Of a DNA stretch of 37,913 nt, positions 1-7,607 are shown one piece after another. Origin of the DNA: UBA2767 sp964194535 (GTDB lineage Bacteria > Pseudomonadota > Alphaproteobacteria > Rhizobiales > Methyloligellaceae); NCBI GenBank assembly GCA_964194535.1, contig CAXMMX010000236.1:1-37913 (forward strand). Reading direction: 5' to 3'. Position 1 is the stretch's first letter, and the number at the start of each line of letters is the position of its first letter. The notes below the pieces were generated by a model. It was given only the letters and a program-made list of their open reading frames with translations, had not been told where the DNA came from and searched no databases. A program made the translations under genes and the position numbers.

Positions 1-304
1 GTAATTCGCGCGGTGTGAAGGGTCAAAGTCATGAGTGAGCTTATAGCAGCCCCATGGTTAAAAATTCAATAGGATTGCGTGTCGGAAGCCGTGCGAACTA
101 CGCTTCTCCAAAGTGTCTGCCATACCAAGACTAGACGCAAAATCGCAGGGCCAACGTGAATGTCCGCTTTGGGTCAAAAGCAGACATCAGTGACTAGTGC
201 CTAGAATGTCCGCTTTACCCCCGAAAGCGGACATAAACCCACATAGGCTGGAATGTCCGCTAATAGCCAAAAGCGGACATTGGTGCCGTGCCGAATAGAA
301 TGTC
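1..304. other. Gene-free left margin with palindrome array
   Basis: No convincing coding region is seen here. Positions 1-158 show no recognisable motif, and the right half is taken up by the palindromic repeat array described separately. Short open frames that begin inside the palindromes (peptides starting MSAFGGKADI) are translations of the repeat, not genes. The stop codon of the threonine aldolase gene lies immediately to the right, at 305-307. Confidence 0.7.
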
Positions 305-305
305 C
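159..305. repeat. Tandem palindromic repeat array, left copy
   Basis: Three palindromic units lie at 159-187, 205-234 and 252-280, and a half unit begins at 299. They are separated by 17, 17 and 18 bases of unrelated sequence, so the period is about 46-47 bases. The middle unit has perfect 11-base arms (ATGTCCGCTTT / AAAGCGGACAT) around a 7-base loop. The outer units are imperfect versions. The first two units, with the same 17-base spacing and orientation, recur at 7208-7283. This looks like a dispersed REP-type intergenic element of Hyphomicrobiales, not a CRISPR: the spacers are too short, the units vary and no cas gene is present. Confidence 0.85.
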
Positions 306-1357
306 TAATTTTCTGAAATAATGCCCGCGAGCAGAGCCGCCGCTTCTTCGACGTCGCTCCTCTCCACATCCAAATGGGTCACGACGCGCAAGCGCGTCTC
401 GCTTTCTGCACCGATGCGCACTCCATGCTTTGCAAGTTGATCTACCAATTCGCTTGCACTCGGACCAGTCTCCCTGACATCAAAAAACACAAGATTAGTT
501 TCAATGTCTGGTGGGTTGATAACGATCCCAGGAATCTCTGCGATTTGTTCCGCAAAAGCCTGTGCATTCTTGTGGTCTTCCGCCAGACGCTCGACATGAT
601 GATCCAGAGCATAAAGGCCAGCAGCCGCGATAATGCCGGCCTGGCGCATTGCGCCACCAAGCCTGTGCTTCCAAACATTCGCTTCCTCGATAAATATGCT
701 TGAACCCGCAAGCACACCGCCCACGGGACACCCAAGCGCCTTGGAAAGATCGAGCCAGACACTGTCGAATGGCTCAGCAAACTGCGCAGCGGAAACGCCA
801 GATGAGACAACCGCGTTCATGAGGCGAGCGCCATCCATGTGGAGCGCGAGACCGTGACTGCGAGAGGCTTCCGCCACTGAGGCAATCTCATCCAGTTTCC
901 ACACCGAACCACCACCGCGATTGTTGGTCTGCTCAACCTCGACGAGACGCGACCGGGGTGACTTGACCTTAGGCATGCGTACCGCGTGGTTGACATCCTC
1001 CCCGGAAAAGATCCCCCTCTCACATGGAATCGCCCGCACGAAACAGCCCGCCAGTACAGCAGCTCCTGCAGCCTCTGATCCGATGATGTGGGAAGCATCA
1101 GCGGCAATGATCTCATCTCCGGGTGTGCAATGGGTGCTAACAGCCACCAGATTGCACATGGTTCCAGAGGGCAGGAACATTGCGGCTTCCTTGCCCAGAA
1201 GTTCAGCAACCCGCCCGTTAAGGGCATTGACAGTCGGGTCTTCACCGCGCTGTTCATCGCCCACTTCGGCTTCCGCCATGGCTTTACGCATGCCGGCTGT
1301 CGGCCGCGTAACGGTGTCACTAACCAGATCGATCTGGAATGTTGAAAGAGAGCTCAT
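305..1357 (-). CDS. ltaE: Low-specificity L-threonine aldolase
   Basis: A PLP enzyme of fold type I that cleaves L-threonine or L-allo-threonine (and other beta-hydroxy amino acids) to glycine and an aldehyde in the cytosol. The 350-residue protein has the family length. It begins with the typical IDLVSDTVTRPT stretch. The ADASHI segment (His90) matches the ring-stacking His region, HMDGARL (about 173-179) carries the cofactor Asp and Arg, and the Schiff-base Lys is K206 in LDLSKALGCPVGG. The ATG start has no obvious Shine-Dalgarno sequence and follows the class-V enzyme gene by 28 bases, so translation may be coupled. The stop codon touches the half unit of the palindrome array, but the C-terminus does not look shortened. 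It is the last gene of an amino-acid uptake and catabolism run. The family call is firm; L-threo versus L-allo preference cannot be told. Confidence 0.92.
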   Translation of the reverse strand: MSSLSTFQIDLVSDTVTRPTAGMRKAMAEAEVGDEQRGEDPTVNALNGRVAELLGKEAAMFLPSGTMCNLVAVSTHCTPGDEIIAADASHIIGSEAAGAAVLAGCFVRAIPCERGIFSGEDVNHAVRMPKVKSPRSRLVEVEQTNNRGGGSVWKLDEIASVAEASRSHGLALHMDGARLMNAVVSSGVSAAQFAEPFDSVWLDLSKALGCPVGGVLAGSSIFIEEANVWKHRLGGAMRQAGIIAAAGLYALDHHVERLAEDHKNAQAFAEQIAEIPGIVINPPDIETNLVFFDVRETGPSASELVDQLAKHGVRIGAESETRLRVVTHLDVERSDVEEAAALLAGIISEN

Positions 1358-1385
1358 TCTGGCGCCACAAGGGGGTAATGACTAA

Positions 1386-2603
1386 TCAAAGAGATTTGAT
1401 TGCCTCCCCAACACACTCCACGGCGTGTTCTATATCTTCTTCATTGTTGTAAGCGTGAATGGCAAAACGAAGCTGGCCGCGCCTGATGGTGTGGGCAATC
1501 TTCGCCCTGGCGAGATACTCCGAAACCGGCGTGATCATCGGATCGGTTGAGAAACTATGTCCCCCTGCATCGAGCTCGCCAAACGTAACCAGATGCGACA
1601 GCTCAGGGCTATCACTCGGAACAGCCGGCGCCAATCCCTGAGTTGCAAGGCCTTCAACCAAGCCCCTCGCAAGGGGCATCACTCTCTCCTCGATGGCCTG
1701 AATGCCCAGCTCAAGGAGGAGATCGAGGGACGCATCGCTCGCGTAGGCGCCAGCCAGATTAAAACTGCCCACTTCAAAGCGCCGACTGTCCGGTTGCAGC
1801 TCATAATCATGGCCACCCATCACAGAATGATCATCCGCCGGCACTATGACAGCTGGTCGCGAGAGATAGGCCGGCTCCAATCGATCGATCCACTTTGGTG
1901 AAACATACAGAAAGCCGTATCCATATAACCCGAGAAGACCTTTGGACGAGGAAGTCGCGAAACCATCAACCGGGAGCGCGGAAAGGTCGTGCCTCAGAAT
2001 GCCTGCTGACTGCACGCCATCAACAAGCAGGAACACATCTTTCGCACGGCATGCTTCCCCCAGCTTCAAAAGATCCGTGCGATGGCCGGGAGCGAATGTT
2101 ACCGAGGCGCATGTTACCAGCCGCGTACGCGCATCGATTGCGTCAATCATGGCATCAATATCGAGAGACCCGTCAGGTCGCGGTTCAATGAAACGAACTT
2201 CGTTGCCACGGCGCCTCAGCCTTATCCAAGGATAGATGTTGTTCGGGTGTTCTGCATCCGCACTCAGGATTACATTATCGCCCTCAGACATAGGCATCGC
2301 CCAGGCAACCGTGTTCACGCCATCAGATACGTTTCGGATGGCCGCGATTGTGGGGGCATCGACATTCATGAGCCGCGCGAATTTCTCACTCGAGGTCGTC
2401 ACATTTACCTCATGGTCCGCCCTGCTAGCCGAGGCCAGCGCCATATGATCCAGATACTTTTCGATGCTTTTCCTTACATCATCATGCAGGATCATCTTGT
2501 CGCAAACGGACAGATAAGTTTTCTCCCTTAGCGCGGGAAAACCTTCGCGGAAGCGTTCAAAGCTGTCTGGTTCGCGGTGCTGTGTCAGTGCTTCTTGGGT
2601 CAT
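1386..2603 (-). CDS. Class-V aminotransferase-fold PLP enzyme
   Basis: A 405-residue PLP enzyme of the class-V family (cysteine desulfurase / isopenicillin-N epimerase / kynureninase-like). Visible landmarks are the AEHPNN segment near residues 117-122 (substrate/PLP His), LLVDGVQSAG at 192-201 with the PLP-pyridine Asp195 and Gln198, and TSSSKG at 217-222 with the Schiff-base Lys221. I see no cysteine loop in the position typical of desulfurases, so a general aminotransferase, lyase or epimerase role is more likely than sulfur transfer. The ATG at 2603 has a GAGGATC stretch some 12-17 bases upstream. The gene sits between aapP and the threonine aldolase on the same strand, which suggests action on an imported amino acid or on the aldolase product. 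The substrate is not predictable from the sequence. Confidence 0.85.
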   Translation of the reverse strand: MTQEALTQHREPDSFERFREGFPALREKTYLSVCDKMILHDDVRKSIEKYLDHMALASASRADHEVNVTTSSEKFARLMNVDAPTIAAIRNVSDGVNTVAWAMPMSEGDNVILSADAEHPNNIYPWIRLRRRGNEVRFIEPRPDGSLDIDAMIDAIDARTRLVTCASVTFAPGHRTDLLKLGEACRAKDVFLLVDGVQSAGILRHDLSALPVDGFATSSSKGLLGLYGYGFLYVSPKWIDRLEPAYLSRPAVIVPADDHSVMGGHDYELQPDSRRFEVGSFNLAGAYASDASLDLLLELGIQAIEERVMPLARGLVEGLATQGLAPAVPSDSPELSHLVTFGELDAGGHSFSTDPMITPVSEYLARAKIAHTIRRGQLRFAIHAYNNEEDIEHAVECVGEAIKSL

Positions 2604-2663
2604 GTCTTTGTGTGATCCTCGTGCATTGTGATTATTGTCTCGCGTGAGTAGTCGTTCGGGTAT

Positions 2664-3437
2664 TCATTGTAAAATTTGGCTGAGGAATAGTTTTGTCCGT
2701 TCGTATTTTGGCTTTGCGAAAAACGGGCTGGGTGGAGCCGCTTCGACAATCTCACCATCATCCATAAACACGATCAAGTCCGCGACCTTGCGGGCAAATC
2801 CCATTTCGTGGGTTATGACAATCATGGTCATGCCTTCATCCGCCAACTCGATCATTACATCCAGAACCTCGGTGATCATTTCTGGATCAAGGGCGGAGGT
2901 CGGTTCGTCGAACAGCATCACCTTCGGCTTGAGCATGAGCGCGCGTGCGATGGCCACGCGTTGCTGCTGACCGCCGGAAAGCTGGCCCGGATATTTCAAC
3001 GCCTGTTCAGGAATCTTCACCCTCTCCAACATTTCCATGGCACGCGCTTCGGCGGCATCGAGTGGTATTTCCTGCACCAGCACCGGGCCGAGTGTCAGAT
3101 TGTCTATCACGCTAAGATGCGGAAACAGGTTGAAATTCTGAAACACCATGCCGACCTGGCGGCGGATTGCCTCGATCTTCCGGATATCGGGAACCATTTC
3201 CATGCCGTCGACAAAAATCCGGCCTTCCTGGTGGATCTCCAACCGATTGATGCAGCGGATCATGGTCGACTTGCCCGAGCCTGATGGACCACAAACGACG
3301 ACTTTTTCTCCCCGGCCCACGGTCAAATTGACATCCCGCAAGGCATGAAAATCGCCGTACCATTTGTTCACATCGCGTAATTCGATGATTGCGCTGCCCG
3401 CGCTTTTCTTAACCGGTATTGCCCTCGTTTTGGTCAT
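2664..3437 (-). CDS. aapP: Amino-acid ABC transporter ATP-binding protein
   Basis: The cytoplasmic ATPase of a polar-amino-acid importer (PAAT family, GlnQ/AapP type). In its 257 residues are Walker A GPSGSGKST at 50-58, the Q-loop VFQNFNLF near 98-105, the ABC signature LSGGQQQR at 153-160, Walker B VMLFDEPTSALD at 173-184 and the H-loop ITHEMGFA. The ATG overlaps the stop of the upstream permease gene by four bases, so the two are translationally coupled. It is the last transporter gene of the set aapJ-Q-M-P. It powers uptake through the two adjacent permeases. Confidence 0.95.
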   Translation of the reverse strand: MTKTRAIPVKKSAGSAIIELRDVNKWYGDFHALRDVNLTVGRGEKVVVCGPSGSGKSTMIRCINRLEIHQEGRIFVDGMEMVPDIRKIEAIRRQVGMVFQNFNLFPHLSVIDNLTLGPVLVQEIPLDAAEARAMEMLERVKIPEQALKYPGQLSGGQQQRVAIARALMLKPKVMLFDEPTSALDPEMITEVLDVMIELADEGMTMIVITHEMGFARKVADLIVFMDDGEIVEAAPPSPFFAKPKYERTKLFLSQILQ

Positions 3438-4552
3438 AGATTTCGTCCTTCACTCAGATCCCGTTCGACATGCGCGCTGTATCTCGACATCGAAAAGCAG
3501 AACACGAAGTAGAGAACGAAAATGAATATGTACGCCTCCAGCGCGTACAGGACCCACAACGGATCTTCCAGCGCCGTCGCTGTTGCGCCCAGAACATCAA
3601 ACAAGCCAATGATCGAGATAAATGTGGTGTTCTTGAACGCGCGGATGATGTCGTTCATCAGGGCTGGGAGAACGACCCGGAGCGCCTGTGGCAGGATGAT
3701 CCGGTTGGTCTTCTGCCAGTAGCTCAGTCCAATGGCGTCGGCGGCCTCATACTGGCCGAGTGAGATGGCCTGAAGCCCGCCGCGCACGATCTCCGCCGCA
3801 TAGGCGGCAAAAAACATAATCATGCCAATCTGGGCGCGCAGGACTTTATCTATGGTCACGCCCTCGGGCATGAACAGCGGAAACATCAATGAGGCCATGA
3901 ACAACACGGTTATTAGCGGGACGCCACGTACAATCTCGATGAAACCGATGCACAATGCCTTGATGGCCGGCATCGACGAGCGCCGGCCCAGCGCCAGAAA
4001 AACGGCCAGCGGCATGCCGCCAACCACCGTGCCAACGAACATGAGCAACGTTAGCGGCAAGCCACCCCACTGATAGGTGCCAATAGATTTGAGGCCGAAC
4101 ACCCCTCCCAACAGCAACAGGAGAACTAGGCCGGTTGCCACGAGCCAAACCAAAAACAGCCAATAGGACCAGAACCGCTTGAATGCGGAAATGATTGCCA
4201 AAATGATGATGATGGCAATCGCTAGCACACCGCGCCAATGCTCTTCATAGGGGAATGTACCGAACAGCATCACCCGGTGCTTCTCGGCTATCACGGCCCA
4301 GCATGCGCCAGAAGCTTGACGGCAAGTCCTGGGATCGTCCGTCTGCCAGACGGCGTCGATAAAGGCCCAGGAAATAAAATCTGGAATGGTGATGAATAAT
4401 GCCCACATGGCAAGAAGCGTGAGCACGGAGTTATGCAGGGAGCTGAAAAGATTTGTTCGTAGCCACAGAATTACGCCTGATTGACGCGCCGGGGGGAGCC
4501 GAATTGGCGACGCTTTTGGCGTTGCGAACGATATGACATTTTGTGCGCTCAT
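3434..4552 (-). CDS. aapM: General L-amino acid ABC permease, AapM type
   Basis: Second inner-membrane permease of the general amino-acid importer, 372 residues. It has several hydrophobic segments and a long periplasmic loop with Cys residues (around CRQASGACWAV), as AapM/BztC proteins have. The EAA loop that contacts the ATPase is in the C-terminal third: EIVRGGLQAISLGQYEAA, followed by GLSYWQKTNRIILPQALR. The start ATG lies only four bases after the stop of aapQ, and its own stop overlaps the aapP start, so the three genes form one tight translational unit. The C-terminus ends in a short basic tail, without visible defects. Confidence 0.94.
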   Translation of the reverse strand: MSAQNVISFATPKASPIRLPPARQSGVILWLRTNLFSSLHNSVLTLLAMWALFITIPDFISWAFIDAVWQTDDPRTCRQASGACWAVIAEKHRVMLFGTFPYEEHWRGVLAIAIIIILAIISAFKRFWSYWLFLVWLVATGLVLLLLLGGVFGLKSIGTYQWGGLPLTLLMFVGTVVGGMPLAVFLALGRRSSMPAIKALCIGFIEIVRGVPLITVLFMASLMFPLFMPEGVTIDKVLRAQIGMIMFFAAYAAEIVRGGLQAISLGQYEAADAIGLSYWQKTNRIILPQALRVVLPALMNDIIRAFKNTTFISIIGLFDVLGATATALEDPLWVLYALEAYIFIFVLYFVFCFSMSRYSAHVERDLSEGRNL

Positions 4553-4556
4553 CGCT

Positions 4557-5768
4557 TCACCGCTCCTTGATCTGAACGGCTCTGTTGTAGACGTTCATGA
4601 TCACCGCGATTGTGAATGAGATGGAAAGGTATATCGCCATCATCATGCCGATGGCCTCTATGGTGTGTCCGCTCAAGGTGATGATGGTGTTGTTGATGTT
4701 GAACAACTCCGGATAGCCGATGGCGACGCCGAGAGAGCTGTTCTTGACCAGAGAGACATATTGCGCCGCCGCCGGGGGCACGATAACCCGAAGCGCCTGC
4801 GGCAGGATGACTTTCCGGTAGGAGTCGCCCGTAGAGAGGCAAACCGCGTGCGCGGCCTCGATCTGGCCTCTGCTGACCGATTGGATGCCCGATCGCACGA
4901 TCTCTGCGATAAAGGCGGCGATGTAAAGCGACAACCCCAACAGCAGAGCCAGAAACTCGGGTGACAGCGCCACGCCGCCAACAAAATTGAAACCTTGTAG
5001 TTTTGGTAGGACCAGCTCGCTCGGCGCACCGCCAAACAACCACACAAGAAACGGTGCTCCAGGAATCAAAACAATATTCCACCACAGAACCGGAAATTTG
5101 CGCCCCGTGCGCCGGCGCTTTGCATCGGCCCAGCGAACGATCAGGACAGCTGATAAACAGGCCAGCGCGAAGGCCAACATTGTCCAAAAATAAGTGGGGT
5201 TGGTAGCTACCCAAGGCACAACAAGTCCGCGGTTGGAAAGGAATGCCCAGTCGGAAAGACTCAATGCCTGTTTTGGCGGCGGCAGCTTGATGATGATCGT
5301 GTACCAGAAGATGATCTGCACCAGCTGCGGCGTGTTGCGGAATAGCTCCACATATGCGGTCGATATTTTGGTGACCAGAACATTGGATGAAAGCCGCGCG
5401 ATCCCCAGTAGTACGCCCAAGATCGTCGCGAAGATGATGCCCAGGATCGATACCTTGAGGGTATTGAGAACGGCGACGCCATAGGCCCGCAGGAAAGTAT
5501 CGGCGGACTCAAAAGCGATCAGCCCTTCGCCGATATCGAAACCGGCTTCCTCGGATAAAAATCCGAAGCCAGTTGAAATCCCGCGCTTTTGCATGGCGTC
5601 TTGAGCATTGGTGACCATATAGACGGCCAAGCCGATAATGACGCCGACAACGAGAAGCTGATACGCGAAGTTTCGAAACCCGACATTGTGCCAGAGTCCC
5701 TGCAAATTTATTGGCGGGCGTTTCGGAGGTGGCCTGCCACGGGAGGGGGTTGTAGTTATCTGGCTCAT
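4557..5768 (-). CDS. aapQ: General L-amino acid ABC permease, AapQ type
   Basis: First inner-membrane permease of the importer, 403 residues from the ATG at 5768. An upstream in-frame TTG at 5795 would add nine residues, but the ATG (MSQITTTPSRGRPPPKRPP) is the more natural start. The protein has an N-terminal membrane segment (LLVVGVIIGLAVYMV), a long periplasmic stretch typical of AapQ, and the EAA loop EIVRSGIQSVSRGQIEAAHAV followed by YRKVILPQALRVIVPP. It is separated from aapJ by about 100 bases that hold a strong hairpin, which would make the binding protein more abundant than the membrane subunits. Confidence 0.94.
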   Translation of the reverse strand: MSQITTTPSRGRPPPKRPPINLQGLWHNVGFRNFAYQLLVVGVIIGLAVYMVTNAQDAMQKRGISTGFGFLSEEAGFDIGEGLIAFESADTFLRAYGVAVLNTLKVSILGIIFATILGVLLGIARLSSNVLVTKISTAYVELFRNTPQLVQIIFWYTIIIKLPPPKQALSLSDWAFLSNRGLVVPWVATNPTYFWTMLAFALACLSAVLIVRWADAKRRRTGRKFPVLWWNIVLIPGAPFLVWLFGGAPSELVLPKLQGFNFVGGVALSPEFLALLLGLSLYIAAFIAEIVRSGIQSVSRGQIEAAHAVCLSTGDSYRKVILPQALRVIVPPAAAQYVSLVKNSSLGVAIGYPELFNINNTIITLSGHTIEAIGMMMAIYLSISFTIAVIMNVYNRAVQIKER

Positions 5769-5831
5769 GAGGTTCACGAGAAAGCTTTGCGCCAAGCATT
5801 AGGGCCAGCGATGATCACAAACATGAGAATA

Positions 5832-5858
5832 CCGCCCGTGCGTTAAGAACACGGGCGG
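5832..5858 (-). promoter_or_regulatory. Intercistronic hairpin between aapJ and aapQ
   Basis: A perfect 9-bp inverted repeat (CCGCCCGTG / CACGGGCGG) with a 9-base loop lies just after the aapJ stop codon. It has no T-run after it on the coding (minus) strand, so it is more likely an mRNA-stabilising or processing hairpin than a full terminator. Such hairpins after the binding-protein gene are common in ABC import operons and give more binding protein than permease. Confidence 0.7.
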
Positions 5859-5870
5859 CATGAAGGCGTC

Positions 5871-6896
5871 TTATTTGAACGGAGGTGAGTATAATAGCCC
5901 ACCCTTAGTCCACATGTCATTGATGCCACGCGCCAGTTTGAGCGGTGAGCCGGCGCCAACATTACGGTCGAACACTTCACCATAATTGCCGATCTGTTTG
6001 ATGATGCGGTAGGCCCAGTCATTATCGAGGCCAAGTGTTGAACCGAGCTTGCCTTTGACGCCCAGCAGACGCAACGTCTCGGCATCTTTTGATTTCTTTT
6101 TCGCATCGACATTCGCGGACGTCACGCCGAGTTCCTCTGCCGTTATCATGGCGTAGACGGACCAGGCGACAATATCGCGAAACTGGGCATCACCCTGGCG
6201 CACGGCCGGTCCCATCGGGTCCTTGCCGTAGATGCCAGGCAAAATGATATAATCGTCCGGGTTCGACGCGACGGTCGCGCGCGCGGAGCTCAGTCCCGAG
6301 GTTGATTGTACATGAACGTCGCAGCGGCCGCCGAAAAATGCCGTGTTGAGTTCTTTCTTGCTCTCGATGACGACCGGTGTGTATTTCAGCCCGTTCGCCT
6401 TGAACACATCGGCCGCGACCTTTTCCGAAGTTGAACCTGGAAGCACGCACACCGTGGCGCCGCCAAGGTCTTTTACGCTTTTCGCGCCGGTGCTCTTGTT
6501 CACCATGAAGCCTTGCCCGTCATAAAAGGTCGGTGCGACAAAATCGATGCCAAGCTTGGCGTCACGGCTGAGCGTCCAGGTGACATTCCTGGTCAGCACA
6601 TCGATCTCGCCGGTTTGCAGGGCGGTGAATCGGGTCTGGGTCGTGGTCTTGACGAATTGAACCTTGTTCTTGTCGCCCAGAACCGCGGCGGCAATCGCCT
6701 TGCAGGTGTCGACATCCATGCCGGCCCATTGGCCCTTGCTGTCCAGTGCCGAAAAGCCGGAGCGGTTGCCGTTCACACCGCAGATGACAGCTCCCCGCTT
6801 CTTGATTGCGTCAACCGTCGGACCAGCCCTGGCCTCGCCAGGCACCATTGCCGCCAGCATTGCGACCATCGCCGCTCCAGTTACAGCTCGTTTCAT
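5871..6896 (-). CDS. aapJ: General L-amino acid ABC substrate-binding protein
   Basis: Periplasmic binding protein of the importer, 341 residues, of the SBP family 3 class. It starts with a signal peptide (MKRAVTGAAMVAMLAAM, probable cleavage after EARA). The mature part shows family landmarks: AIKKRGAVICGVNG near the N-terminus, GMDVDTCKAIAAAVLGD, FTALQTGEIDVLTRNVTWT (ligand-pocket region) and NYGEVFDRNVG near the C-terminus. A clear Shine-Dalgarno AGGGAG lies 7-8 bases before the ATG. It is the first gene of the aapJQMP operon and probably also the first of the longer run that continues into the two PLP-enzyme genes. The closest relatives are AapJ/BztA, which bind many L-amino acids. Confidence 0.95.
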   Translation of the reverse strand: MKRAVTGAAMVAMLAAMVPGEARAGPTVDAIKKRGAVICGVNGNRSGFSALDSKGQWAGMDVDTCKAIAAAVLGDKNKVQFVKTTTQTRFTALQTGEIDVLTRNVTWTLSRDAKLGIDFVAPTFYDGQGFMVNKSTGAKSVKDLGGATVCVLPGSTSEKVAADVFKANGLKYTPVVIESKKELNTAFFGGRCDVHVQSTSGLSSARATVASNPDDYIILPGIYGKDPMGPAVRQGDAQFRDIVAWSVYAMITAEELGVTSANVDAKKKSKDAETLRLLGVKGKLGSTLGLDNDWAYRIIKQIGNYGEVFDRNVGAGSPLKLARGINDMWTKGGLLYSPPFK

Positions 6897-6934
6897 TGTT
6901 TCACTCCCTTGGTTACTTATTGAAAATTATTGTC

Positions 6935-6957
6935 ACACGGCTGGAACTCAACCGTGT
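6935..6957. promoter_or_regulatory. Inverted repeat upstream of aapJ, possible operator
   Basis: A 6-bp inverted repeat ACACGG / CCGTGT with an 11-base spacer lies 39-61 bases upstream of the aapJ start. Its arms are one helical turn and a half apart, as for a dimeric repressor, but it could also fold as a 5'-UTR hairpin. A weak -10-like TAATTT lies between it and the gene. No regulator gene is adjacent to support the idea. Confidence 0.3.
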
Positions 6958-7028
6958 CCGTCGTCAAAATATTTGAGCCTGATGAGCATCTTCAATAAGA
7001 GAGACTCTGTCTCATCCTTGGTTTCAAT

Positions 7029-7207
7029 TTAAGCAGCAGCTCTGGCGTGCTGCAAGCGCCGGTGTTCGATTGTCTTGCGTTTGATCCTTTCTCTTTTGAG
7101 TAGAATGGTCTGGCCGCGTCCGAAGTAGACATCGGCGGGCGTGAGGTTTTTCAGGCTCTCATGGTATCGCTGGTGATTGTAGTGGCCGACGAAGGCGTCG
7201 ATTATCT
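7029..7207 (-). pseudogene. IS3-family transposase C-terminal remnant
   Basis: The last 58 codons of an integrase-core (rve) transposase remain. The HYNHQRYHESL segment carries the family's conserved end, and LTPADVYFGRG, ERIKRKTIEHRRLQH and a stop follow. Full-length IS3-family OrfB proteins are around 270-300 residues, so about four fifths are gone. The frame is cut exactly where the palindromic repeat unit at 7208 begins. The frame stays open through the repeat and yields a false start (MSAFGGKADI). A short GAGAC-TCT-GTCTC palindrome at 7001-7013 may belong to the old IS end. It is not expected to be functional. Confidence 0.85.
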
Positions 7208-7283
7208 GATGTCCGCTTTGGGTCATAAGCAGACATAAATCACGCACCCTCACAATGTCCGCTTTACCCCCGAAAGCGGACAT
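7208..7283. repeat. Tandem palindromic repeat array, right copy
   Basis: Two palindromic units at 7208-7236 and 7254-7283 are separated by 17 bases. The first unit differs from the left-copy unit at 159-187 at only two positions. The second is identical over its whole 30 bases to the unit at 205-234. Order, spacing and orientation match the left array, whereas the 17-base spacer sequences differ. The two arrays bracket the amino-acid transporter and PLP-enzyme module and abut the transposase remnant. Confidence 0.9.
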
Positions 7284-7364
7284 CCGCCGACCTCAGGTGA
7301 TTGCTATTTGATTGCTGGACCCCGAAGTGGGCACTCGGGGAAACTGATAAGTTATTGAAAGCCC

Positions 7365-7440
7365 TGGTGGAGCCGAGCGGGATCGAACCGCCGACCTCCA
7401 CGTTGCGAACGTGGCGCTCTCCCAACTGAGCTACGGCCCC
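7365..7440 (-). tRNA. tRNA-Ala (anticodon CGC)
   Basis: Read on the minus strand, a 76-base cloverleaf starts GGGGCCG and ends CGGCTCC plus discriminator A and an encoded CCA. The D arm contains AGCTCAGTTGGGAGAGC. The anticodon stem is CCACG / CGTGG with loop TTCGCAA, giving anticodon CGC (alanine, GCG codons). The T arm contains GTTCGATCC. Its 3' end points toward the repeat-bracketed module at 159-7283, a usual side for integration of mobile DNA. No second copy of the tRNA 3' end is seen in the window. Confidence 0.97.
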
Positions 7441-7462
7441 AAGGCTTCTTGCATATGTTCGT

Positions 7463-7492
7463 CATTTAGTGTGGGCCTCATGCGCGTGTCAA
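7463..7492 (-). promoter_or_regulatory. Probable promoter of tRNA-Ala
   Basis: On the minus strand a perfect -35 TTGACA (7492-7487) is followed after 18 bases by a weak -10 TAAATG (7468-7463), about 22 bases before the tRNA 5' end. Position and orientation fit a sigma-70-type promoter for the tRNA. Confidence 0.5.
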
Positions 7493-7607
7493 GGATACGC
7501 CATGGGGGTGGAGATAAAGCGCCCGGATTATCACACCGGGTCTTGCAGGCGCGCCGCTGGGCAGCTACACCATGGCGCACTCGGAGCAATAAGAAGGCTG
7601 GCTTAAA

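Noticed and set aside
159..280. CRISPR-like array: three similar 29-30-base units at even spacing
   Set aside because: Spacers are only 17 bases, the units are variable palindromes, the same pair recurs elsewhere with other spacers, and there are no cas genes.
187..369. Short ORFs beginning MSAFGGKADI (also at 7283)
   Set aside because: They are translations of the palindrome repeat and run into unrelated sequence; no independent evidence of a gene.
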